Shown here: one piece after another, positions 54,838 to 64,000 of the stretch
How positions within the stretch are numbered: position 1 is the first letter of the stretch
Layout of the letters: every line of letters begins with the position of its first letter
Assembly (NCBI GenBank): GCA_027704905.1
Contig: CM051016.1
Span: forward strand, 9,048,755 to 9,112,754
Source of the DNA: Muraenolepis orangiensis
Lineage: Eukaryota > Chordata > Actinopteri > Gadiformes > Muraenolepididae
Length of the DNA: 64,000 nt
Reading direction: 5' to 3'
Program-made: the position numbers and the translations under genes
The notes under the pieces: generated by a model
What the model was told of the DNA's origin: nothing
What the model saw: the letters and a program-made list of their open reading frames with translations, nothing else
Database searches by the model: none

Positions 54838-57812
54838 CTAGGCAGCAGCCGTGGCAAGTCCTCCCGAAAGTCTACCAAGGTACAGCATCTTACCGGCTGC
54901 CTTCCGGGTGTTAGAGATGGTTCCAGATCCGCAGTTTGTCAGTTTAACAGGCTCCTTTCTCCGCGGAGTTTGTGTTCCGCGGTGTCTGTTCACCTGTTTA
55001 TTTCTGGGACCTCCTCCTCTGTGACGCCGCCTGCTCTTCAATGCGCGTCGATGGGGCTGATTTGAAATTGGCTGCAGCCATGTTTTTCCACAGTATTCCG
55101 TTTCTGGTTTGACTTGACACATACTGTTCGATGATGTGAAGAAGTTTGTCTTTCCACTGCAGCGACACTTCACATGACTTCAGATCAAGGTCTTGCAGTC
55201 CCAGAGTCTCCAGTGCACGCACCATGTCCTCTTCTGACCTTGGCCGTACATCTTCGCTCTGCACACACTGCACGTTGCACTTGACTTCGTCTGCTTTGGG
55301 CAAGTCCTCTACAGGGGGACACATCTGCGATTTTGGCGTTCCTTCTCAGCACCACAGCTCTGTCTGTAGGATTAATGACTTTGACAGGCACCCATCGATC
55401 TCCCCAAAGAGGAGTAACAACTCTTCCAACGAGGATTTGTTTGGGTCTGGCCTTAGACTGTGTTGGCTCAACGACCACTGTACTGCACGCTGACATCACG
55501 GCTGACTCAGGTAACTTGCCCCAGACAAGGTGCTCGCTCTGTGGTTTCAGTGTCACACAACTCTTGACCTTTACTGTGCCCACCTTATCTGGAATGCAAT
55601 CACCTCTCCATCTCTCCGTGTTGGAAAGCAGTGACAGGAATTGGCAGTGGTCATCGGTCTGACCATTGTTGGGCGAGGAAACTAGTCTCCAGTAGCCGTC
55701 AGTGCTCTTCAGTTGAGTTAGAATGTGCTTGATGGCATTGCTGCCAAGGATCATCTGTTCGGTATGGCCTGGAACAACCATCGCTGGGATGATCATTCTG
55801 CATCTGTAAACGGTGACATCAAGGTCATACATGTCTTTGGGGGAAACGCGGTGTCCACCGCAGCCTATTATGACATAATCATCAGCTGTGTCTCTTTTCA
55901 TGTCAGGGCATTGCTGCAGCAGGGACTCAACAGCAGACTCACTTATTGTGCAGGCCATCGACCCGCTGTCTAACAGTGCTTTGAGAGTGGGGCCATTCTT
56001 CACAGGCACAGGTGTGTAGAACAGGCTGTTAGTCTCTGCTATTCTCTGGGATCCCTGAAAGATCAGTTTCTTGGGGTATCGTACTGCTGTACAACTCATA
56101 GAGGGACTCATTATCTTGCATGTTGGGTTTCTCATTACTGGTGGGAGGCTTATTGGGTTGATCTGCACTGTCCTCCCTTGTGTGCAGACCAGTCAGTTTT
56201 CCTGATGCTCTGGGACAGTCCTTTTTCCTGGACAGTCACGGTGTGAATGGCCTGGGGCATGGCACCTCTTTTCATCAGCTTTGCAAATAATGCATGGCAT
56301 TTCAGTGAAACCGTCAATTCGGTCTGCAGGTCTCCTGGGTGGGGCTCGCCTCCTCATTTGTGACTGGTCAGAGGCTCCACGCAGCAGAACCTTCTCCAAC
56401 ATAGCCATCACCTCTGCTAGGGGGACATACTGTGGGCTTTGGGTCTGAGGTGGCCCGTGACTGCTGTGGATAGGGGCTGGGCTGTGGATAGGGGCTGGGC
56501 TGTGGGTAGGGGCTGGGCCGTGGGCAGGGACTGGGCTATGGCTCACCTCAGCTTTGTGCACGGCAATGTCCATCCTCTTCACAGGGTGCAATGGGGAAGT
56601 TGCTTTGCAGCTCATCTCAGCGTGGTATTCGTTCAGCACTTCCAATACTTCACATGCCAACCACCTCTCAATCATTTTGGATCTGAAGGTGAGGGCCAGG
56701 TCTTTGCAGGGACAGTTCCTAATAAACATGCGAGTCACCTCCATGTCAGGGTTGTCAAGTGTTTTGCCCTGTTCTCTCAGGCAGTCAGTGGCAAGGTCAG
56801 CTGCTCTGTTTAGTCTCAGCCAGTAGTCATAGGGGTCTTCCTGGTCTTCCTAGTCTGCAGGTTGTGTGACACGTTACTGGTGTGGCACACAAAATGATCT
56901 GTGTCACTGTGACACGTTGTACTGTGTACAGTAATGAGCTTCACTGCAATGCTACTGTGTACACTGTGAACCCACAAATACTGTGTACTGATGGCCTCAT
57001 GAAGTGATGTGGTAGGCAGGGCAGTCACCGGTCTGACGAGAAGTCACGGGTCACGGCACCAATGTAACCGTTGTGTACCCGTCCCGCCATGAACATACAC
57101 AGAGGCACTGGGTTGGATGACGTGGTACTTTAGTGAGGTAGCTGCAATGGGTTGGTTCAAAGCACATAACATGTGGTTAGCTCATCTACTGGTTCTGACT
57201 TCATTAGCAGACTGCAAGTCGAACTGCCATGGTCGTCATATCATCTTATACATTTTTACATTCTCATGAAATGCATTATAGATGTGACTTTAAACATTGG
57301 GTTTACAATGGTTCTTTTAACATGTGATCGTATAGTGGTTTTAACTGGGTTAAACATTAATACTTTTACAATGAATTCAATACAATCTGTTTTTAACCTG
57401 CATCATCCTTTTTATCGTTTTTATATTAAATGAAATAAGAAAATACAAAATACAGCAGGGCCACATTGCAATGCACGTGCAATGATGGTGCACGTGCAAT
57501 GGCGTCTGATACAAAAATGTTATGAACTTGTAAACGTCAGACACAATACACACAAAACATTTAGTGCAACAACAGTTACCTGCAATGGGTTGGTTCAAAG
57601 CACATAACATGTGGTTAGCTCATCCACTGGTTCTGACTTCATTAGCAGACTGCAAGTCGAACTGCCATGGTCGTCATATCCGGGCACATTTACAGACATT
57701 CCGGCTACCAGCAGATGGCGCTAAGTAACCACTCATTGCAGGACAAACTGCGGATACATACTTTAGCAGGCATTTCACAATAAAAGACTAAGTCTTTCTT
57801 CTACCTGTTACA
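54838..57812 (-). mobile_element. Decayed LTR retrotransposon (gag, protease; no RT)
   Basis: Reading leftwards: one LTR at about 57063-57812 (on the plus strand TGTAACC...CTGTTACA), a primer-binding-like TGGTGCCGTGACCCG just inside it (about 57047-57061), a gag-like reading frame 56193-56744 with a CX2C zinc-knuckle motif (CIICKADEKRC, CPGKR), and a frame 55185-56168 holding a retropepsin-like ALLDSGSMACTIS. No reverse transcriptase and no second LTR are seen, so the 3' part is lost. The LTR contains a ~100-bp internal direct repeat (57139-57240 and 57581-57680). Class beyond 'LTR element' is not certain. Confidence 0.82.
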
Positions 57813-57872
57813 TACATTACATTAAATACTTACATTAAATCAAACACTATCAATCCTGGGGACTATTAGGCT

Positions 57873-58150
57873 GTTGGTGTCAGTGGACCTGAGGCGACGG
57901 GAAGGAGGTCAGAGAGATACCTCCCTACCAGGTCATTGAGGGCCTTGTAGGTGATGAGCAGTATGTTGTAGTCGATCCTGTGTTTAACTGGGAGCCAGTG
58001 GAGGTTGTGGAAGACAGGGGTGATGTGATCTCGGTCACGGGTGGAGGTGAGCAGACGGGCAGCAGAGTTCTGGACGTATTGGGAGATTATTGAGGATTTT
58101 GTTTGGTGAGCTGTAGAGGAGTTCCTCAGCCGGAAGAGCTGAGGGCTACA
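57873..58150 (-). mobile_element. LINE RT C-terminal fragment
   Basis: The minus strand encodes SRDRDHITPVFHNLHWLPVK-like text (read from 58050 leftwards: RDHITPVFHNLHWLPVKHRI, then LITYKALNDLVGRYLSDLL). This is the thumb-region signature of CR1/L2/Rex-type fish LINEs. Confidence 0.82.
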
Positions 58151-58238
58151 CACACAGAATGGGCTACAGAAGAGTGTGTTTTGAGTGGTTGTTTTGATCG
58201 TTGACGGTTGATTCCTTTTTATTCTGTTATATTTGCAG

Positions 58239-59527
58239 TTCTTCTTCAACAAGCCACTGAGGATACTGAACATGCTGATCATACTGGAGGGCGCCATGAT
58301 ATTTTATCAACTCTACTCGTTAATATGCTCAAAAAAGTGGCATCAGACGATATCGCTGGCCCTGATCCTCTTCAGCGACTACTACGCCTTCTTCAAACTA
58401 CTCCGAGACAGAATAGTGCTGGGTAAAGCGTACTCCTACTCAAACAGTTCCTCCGACCAGAAGGTCAGTTAGAAGCAGTTATTACTGCTATTAAAGTTAT
58501 TAAAGTTATTGTGTTGCACATTTTACCATGGTATAAGAAAAACATGCTTTGTATCTTTTCTACAACTGCATTTTGTGTCACTGTTTTGGGTTATGTTCTG
58601 ATCTGCCATAATAAAAATAAAATATTTTTGTATTACTTTAAAGATGCTGTTTTTTTCTCTTTTGTGTCTGCATGTATTTTGCCAGCATTCACCACAAAGT
58701 GCCTTGTGATTCCTTTGACAAAGTATAAACAAATGTATTGCCTAAGTTTAGTTTAATGGCTGAATCTGGTCACAGCGTATTTGATCTAAGATTTGGATGC
58801 AAGTGTATAGAAGAGTGTCTTTAGATGAACACCATCTATTGCAGTCACCCAAGGCGCCCCCGTGAATGGACTGGCCGCTGAATACAATACATTACATTAC
58901 ATTTCCCCGCCCCTGTTCCGTGTGAAAACAATAGTACTGGCCCTTTAAAAACGGGATCGAGACGGGCTCTATGGATTATGTGGATGCCGCGGCTGTATTG
59001 TATTTGTTTTAAATCAAGGGGTGTACAACGTGTGATTGTAAGACGTACATTTTGAAAATGTACAATGCCTCACTAAGCGAGGTTTACGTGGAAATGAGTA
59101 CCACAATGTGATCCGGTGTCTAGATGGTTTGGGTTTTCGAAGTAATTGATTCGATAAGCCTCATTTTTACTTGCGATCGTTTTGTACGTATCTTAATGTG
59201 TTGCAAGAGCCTTTACGCTATGGTATATGTGTAAATAACGATGTTACCTAATTGAAATGCGTCATTGATTGTATAGTAATGCTATATAAATGGGGTAATG
59301 TTTTGATTGTCCTTCTGCCAGAGAGATTGGTCATCACTGGACGGACGAAATGACAACTGAAGACAACATCTAGGAGAATAGACACGGAGGACTTTTGGTT
59401 TTAATAAGGTTGTCTCACACAATGCATTTGTCCATATGCATCCTCATCCTAACTACATATCCAATGGATTGGGGGGTCTCTCTCGCTCTCTCTCACACAA
59501 CCATCTGCCTCTGATGTCTTCTAACCT

Positions 59528-59611
<84 letters not shown>

Positions 59612-59749
59612 ACAGAGAAGACTTCTCTCCAGGAGGTCTATTGACACCCAAGACACACTTGTGACCCCTGTGGGGTGCGTGAATGAATGAATGAATGAAT
59701 GAATGAATGATTGAATGTGTCACCGCAGGAAGAGGAGGATGAGGAGTAG
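58239..59749 (+). CDS. 3' exons of an unrecognised multi-pass membrane protein
   Basis: Exon 58239-58463 (acceptor TATTTGCAG, donor AAG|GTCAGT, 75 codons) encodes FFFNKPLRILNMLIILEGAM, then IFYQLYSL, a basic KKWHQ turn, and TISLALILFSDYYAFFKLL, i.e. two hydrophobic helices, followed by RDRIVLGKAYSYS. A small last exon 59729-59749 (acceptor CACCGCAG) encodes EEEDEE and stop; both are phase 0. The sequence is clean, with no stops, and looks like conserved coding DNA. I do not recognise the family. No 5' exons are visible between ccdc28a and 58239, where a retrotransposon and LINE debris lie. It may therefore be a 3' remnant, or have distant 5' exons not recognised here. Confidence 0.55.
59528..59614. 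repeat. (CA)n microsatellite
   Basis: Near-pure CA, between the last two exons of the membrane-protein gene; followed by (GAAT)n at 59681-59709. Confidence 0.97.
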
Positions 59750-60380
59750 AGGGATATAGTTTAGGAGTAGAGAGATATAGATCAGGAATAGAGAGATATA
59801 GATGAGGAGTATAGAGATATAGTAGAGAGATATAGATCAGGAATAGAGAGATATAGAGGGAAGTATAGAGGTATAGAGCAGGGGTAGAGGGATATAGGTG
59901 TAGAGGAGTAGAGAGATAAAGAGAGTAGTACAGCTATAGATGAGGAGTAGCGGGGTGTAGGGGAGTATATAGATGAGTAGTAGAGCTATATAGATAAGGG
60001 TAGAGAGATATAGAGCAGGTGTAGAGAGATATAGAGCAGGGGTAGAGGGATATAGGTGTAGAGGGGTAGAGAGATAAAGAGAGTAGTACAGCTATAGATG
60101 AGGAGTAGCGGGATGTAGGGGAGTATATAGATGAGTAGTAGAGCTATATAGATAAGGGGTAGAGAGATATAGAGGCGTAGATAGATATACCTGAGTAGTA
60201 GAGACATATAAATGAGGAGTAGAGAGATATAGCTAAGGAGTAGAGGGATATAGGTGAGGAGTAAAGATATATAGAGGAGTAGATATATATAGATGAGTAG
60301 TAGAGAGATATATATGAAGAGTAGAGAGATATAGCTAAGGAGTAGAGGGATATAGGTGAGGAGTAGAGAGATATAGTGAG
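59745..60380. repeat. Degenerate AGTAGAGAGATATAG minisatellite
   Basis: Irregular 15-25-bp units built on GAGTAGAGAGATATAGATGAG; larger ~110-bp periods repeat (for example GGTGTAGAGG... near 59897 and 60054). The minus-strand Leu/Ile/Ser/Tyr reading frames are by-products. Confidence 0.93.
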
Positions 60381-60429
60381 GAAACCCAAAAATCCTCCAA
60401 AATATGTTTTGAGTTGTTGGTGGAACTAA

Positions 60430-60487
60430 AACACACACACCTATAGATCTACTTACTAACACACACACGGACGTGCACACACATACA

Positions 60488-60528
<41 letters not shown>

Positions 60529-60560
60529 TCAAACACACACACACACACACACACACACAG
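60430..60560. repeat. (CA)n microsatellite
   Basis: Interrupted CA runs. Confidence 0.93.
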
Positions 60561-60779
60561 AACATGAAGGACACATGCAGGCACACATGCCATCAAACAG
60601 ATGACAACAAACCCTTAGTGGGGGAGGAGGGTCTAGGGGGAGAGGGGATCTGGGGGGTGGTCTGGTCTAGCGGTGGGGGGCTGAGGTTTTGGGGACTTTA
60701 GGGCTTAGGAGGCAAAAAGCAACAGCTGTCCTTTTGGAGACTAAACCACAATAGACCAGATCTACACCTGCCTCTCGTC

Positions 60780-61110
60780 CCTATCGGAGGAGGAGAGGAG
60801 GATAGAGGATGAGAGGAGGGGAGACAGAAGGAGAGAGAGGGTATGGAAGGAGAGAGGAGGAGAGAGAGGGTAGAGGAGGAGAGATGAGAGGGGGAGAGGA
60901 GGAGAAAGAGGGTAGAGGAGGAGAGATGAGAGGGGGAGGAGGGGAGAGGAGAGAGGAAGGATGAGAGAGGAGGAGGAGAGAGAGCGTAGAAGAGGAGATA
61001 GGAGAAGAAGGGGACAGGAGGAGAGAGGTGGAGAGAGGAAATGAGGAGAAGAAGGATATGGGACAAGGAGCAGAATGGGGCGAAAAGAGGAGGGAGAGGA
61101 TGAGGAGAAG
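60780..61110. repeat. GAGAGGAGG purine tract
   Basis: About 330 bases of almost pure purine on the plus strand, with irregular GGAGGAGAGA units. Long homopurine tracts can form triplex (H-DNA) structures. Confidence 0.92.
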
Positions 61111-61340
61111 AAGAGCAGGAGGTACATTTTGGGACAGTATATGATCCAATAAAGACTTGACGTGAACGTTTCTATGAGACCTGTTCTGCTGGTTCAGGTT
61201 CCACCTGATTTTATTACAGATTTAATTACAGATTTGATATTTAATTACAGCTAAACTCCTCACTCTGAACATACACCCAAACACCAGGACCCTGTGTCCC
61301 CGCATCGTTGTGGTGGATGAGGGACATAAATAAACATGAT

Positions 61341-61349
61341 ACACTCTCT

Positions 61350-61416
<67 letters not shown>

Positions 61417-61430
61417 CCTCGTCTCTCTCT
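61341..61430. repeat. (CT)n microsatellite
   Basis: CT run with two single-base breaks. Confidence 0.95.
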
Positions 61431-61519
61431 TTTTCCCCTAAACAAGCAGCTAAACAAGAGTGTAGGTCATCCCCACTGACCCGAAAAGTGTGAAAAAAAC
61501 ACCAAAACATTCATGCTCA

Positions 61520-61604
61520 GCAGGGTGCACACATACACACACACACACAGCACACACCACAAAGCACACACTCACACAGCACAAAAACACACACACTCAG
61601 CACA

Positions 61605-61641
<37 letters not shown>

Positions 61642-61722
61642 AGCACACCCACACACACACACAATCAGCATACACACACACACACACAGCATACACACAC
61701 ACACACTCACACACACACAATA
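61520..61722. repeat. (CA)n compound repeat
   Basis: CA runs interrupted by CAGCA and CTCA words. Confidence 0.93.
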
Positions 61723-61954
61723 TTCCCTTGGCCCACGACCTCTAAACTCTGGAAGTACATGTGAATCTTTGGTTGCCATGGTATCGGCAGCATGTGGGAC
61801 ACCTCCACTGAGCTTGTGCAGGCAGGTAAGGCCCGCTGCTCAAACGTGATTGGCCGTTTCCCGCACAACATTTAACTGTCAATCAATCAAACTTTATTGG
61901 TGCGGCAGGTTTGGAAAGAAGCTGGTCAGAGATAGATGACATCCCAGGAGCATA

Positions 61955-62060
61955 AAGGCTCACACACACAGACATACACACACACACACACACACATCTG
62001 CTGTCCTCACAAGACACACACACACACACACACTCATACTCACACGCCCACTCATGCACA
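61955..62060. repeat. (CA)n repeats
   Basis: CA runs separated by a short unique CTGCTGTCCTCACAAG stretch. Confidence 0.93.
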
Positions 62061-62094
62061 CGAGTGCACACATTTGTGTGAGTGTGTCTCCTCC

Positions 62095-62575
62095 TATCCA
62101 TCCTCCTTCACCACCTCCTCCTCCTCCTCCTACACCTCTTCTACCGCCTCCTCCTTCTCCACCTCCTCCATCTCCTCCTCCTATACCTCCTCCCCCTTCT
62201 CCTCCTCATTCACCTCTTCCTACTCCCTCCTCTAGCTCATACTCCTCCTTTACCTCCTCCTCTTCCTCCTCCTCCTTCACTCCTCTGCCTCCTCCTCATT
62301 CACCTCTTCCTACTCCTCTTCCTCCTCCTCCCTCACCTCCTCCTTCTCCTCCAACTCCTCCTTCTTCACCTCCTCCTCCTCCTCCTCCTCCTCTCCTCCT
62401 CCTTATTCACCACTTCCTCCTCCCTCTCCTCTTCCTCACTTCCCTCCTCCAGCTCATCCTCCACCTATACCCTCCTCTTCTTCCTCCTCCCTCAGCTCCT
62501 CCTTAAACTCCTCCTCCTCCTTCACATCCTCCTCTTCCTCCTCCCCCTCCTATATATCCCTCTCATCCTCCAACA
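62095..62575. repeat. (CCT)n pyrimidine tract
   Basis: About 480 bases of CTCCTCCT-type repeats, nearly pure pyrimidine. Together with 60780-61110 it gives two opposed homopurine/homopyrimidine tracts within 2 kb. Confidence 0.95.
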
Positions 62576-62649
62576 TCTGCCAGTGTCCCACTACAGCCAC
62601 AGCACAGGTGTGTGTGTGTGTGTGTGCGCAGCATCAGCGCAGCATCTAA

Positions 62650-64000
62650 CCCTAAAACGGTTTGATACTTTTACCTGATACTCCTGGACCTGTCTGCAGC
62701 ACCAGATTCTCCTCTCCACCCTTGAGGGGATGGGTGTCTCGGGCTCTGCTCTCTCCTTGTTTGAATCCTACCTGATGGGTCGCTCCTACCAGGTGGCACT
62801 GGGACGGTCTGTATCAGAACCACGCCGACTGACTACTGGGGTTCCACAAGGATCAATCCTGGGTCCTCTTCCCTTCTCCCTCTACACAATGTCCCTTGGT
62901 CCTGTTATCCACTCCCATGACGTATCCTACCACTGCTATGCTGACACACTGGTCTTGTTGTTTCCCCCCTCGGACACGCAAGTGGAAACACACATTGCCG
63001 TGTGCTTAGCAGACATCTCACAGTGGATGTCGATGCACCACCTAAAGCTCAACCTGGACAAGACTGAGCTAGTGTTCTTCCCGGCAAAGGGCTGTCCGCA
63101 CCGAGTCCTGGCTGTCACCATTGATGATGCTGTGGTGACACCTACTCGGACCGCAAGGAATCTGGGTGTGACCCTGGACGACCAATTGTCGTTCTCGGCA
63201 AACATTGCATCGGTGACACGCTCCTGCAGATTCCTCCTCTACAACATCAGGAGGATTCTGCCTTTTCTCACTGAAAAGGCTGCGCAGGTGCTCATCCAGG
63301 CTCTCGTCATCTCCCGGCTGGACTACTGCAACTCCCTCCTTGCTGGCACCCCCGGCATTTGCCATCAGGCCCCTGGAGCTCATTCAGAAAGCTGTACTCC
63401 CACACATCTACCCTCCTTCGGTCTCTACACTGGCTACCTGTAGCTGCTCGCATCCAGTTCAAGACCTTGGTGCTAGCCTACAAGGCAGTAAAAGGTACTG
63501 CTCCATCCTACCTCCAGGTGAAGGTCAAGGCCTACATCCCAACCCGTCCACTTCGCTCGGCGTCTTCGGCCGTCTGCTTGCCCCCTCACTTAGGGGCCCG
63601 TGTGGCCGATCTACGCGGTCACGGCTCTTCTACGTCCTGGCCCCAATTTGGTGGAACAAACTCCCCACGGAGGTCACGACTGCAGAGTCACTGCTCATCT
63701 TCCCCCGCAGGCTGAAAACCCATCTCTTCAGGACACACTTCCGGATCCTTCCTCGCAGCGCTAAGTCAATTATCTAAGTAGATTACATATTATAGATAGG
63801 TAGATATTGTTCTAGATATTGCTGTATATTGTTTGCCAACTTATTGTACTTTTCCCTTACACTTCTACCTGAGCACTGGTTCAGTTATTAGAGACTTAGA
63901 AATTAAATGCACTTTTGACTTCTGGTGACTATTTCCTTTTTTGAAACACACTATTGTAAGTCGCTTTGGATAAAAGCGTCTGCTAAATGACTGTAATGTA
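62650..64000 (+). mobile_element. L2-like LINE, 3' half of reverse transcriptase
   Basis: A frame at 62730-63443 encodes the RT palm: TTGVPQGSILGP, HCYADTLVLLF (the catalytic YADD is changed to YADT), and LNLDKTELVFFP, then NLGVTLDDQLSF. It shifts frame near 63340 and continues as SLHWLPVAARIQFKTLVLAYK and AVKGTAPSYL, running to about 63715. The 3' end GTAAGTCGCTTTGGATAAAA followed by GCGTCTGCTAAATGA is the typical tail of fish L2 elements. 5'-truncated, frameshifted and with a mutated catalytic box, so inactive. Confidence 0.9.

Noticed and set aside
59986..60522. 178-codon hydrophobic minus-strand ORF resembling a membrane protein
   Set aside because: It follows the period of the AGTAGAGAGATATAG minisatellite; the hydrophobicity is compositional.
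62054..62678. 198- and 150-codon Leu/Ser/Pro ORFs
   Set aside because: Direct product of the CCT repeat.

Overview
This is vertebrate nuclear DNA, almost certainly from a ray-finned (teleost) fish. It has spliced genes with GT-AG introns, dense (CA)n and (CT)n microsatellites, and hAT, MITE, LINE, SINE and LTR families of the fish type. It has no operons, ribosome binding sites or other prokaryotic features. The genes correspond to neighbours on human chromosome 6q24-q25, but the order is compacted and rearranged.

Layout. 1-765 (-): 3'-truncated syntaxin-11 coding exon, with a likely 5'UTR exon near 1341-1560. 0.8-11.3 kb: intergenic, microsatellite-rich, with one possible decayed syntaxin N-terminus and one unexplained 59-codon ORF. 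11382-24171 (+): complete akap12 (gravin), three coding exons and a predicted 3383 aa, with a 3'UTR exon to about 24.98 kb. It is nearly twice the human length because of three separate blocks of in-frame tandem repeats. 24501-24753: a MITE. 26134-32974 (-): complete rmnd1, 11 coding exons, 393 aa; its last large intron holds a 42-copy 28-bp minisatellite and a SINE split by a hAT element. 34061-38624 (+): ccdc170, with seven well-supported exons and one possible first exon. 40352-42947: an LTR element split by a hAT that is itself split by a solo LTR. 43032-50958 (-): three exons resembling nesprin (SYNE1-type), two of them broken by stops or frameshifts and one also by a hAT insertion; I read this as a syne1 pseudogene. 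44.8-47.6 kb: composite tandem repeats. 52092-54202 (+): complete ccdc28a, five exons, 198 aa. 54.8-57.8 kb (-): decayed LTR retrotransposon. 58239-59749 (+): two 3' exons of a multi-pass membrane protein that I do not recognise. 59.7-62.6 kb: simple and degenerate repeats. 62.65-64 kb (+): L2-like LINE.

How it fits together. The order akap12, rmnd1(-), ccdc170(+), syne1(-) keeps human 6q25 order and orientation. There is no room for zbtb2, armt1 or esr1, and syne1 is a relic. This fits one copy of a whole-genome-duplicated region that has lost genes. stx11 and ccdc28a, which lie at some distance in human 6q24, have been brought next to it. The genes are functionally independent: a SNARE, a kinase scaffold, a mitochondrial translation factor, and two coiled-coil proteins.
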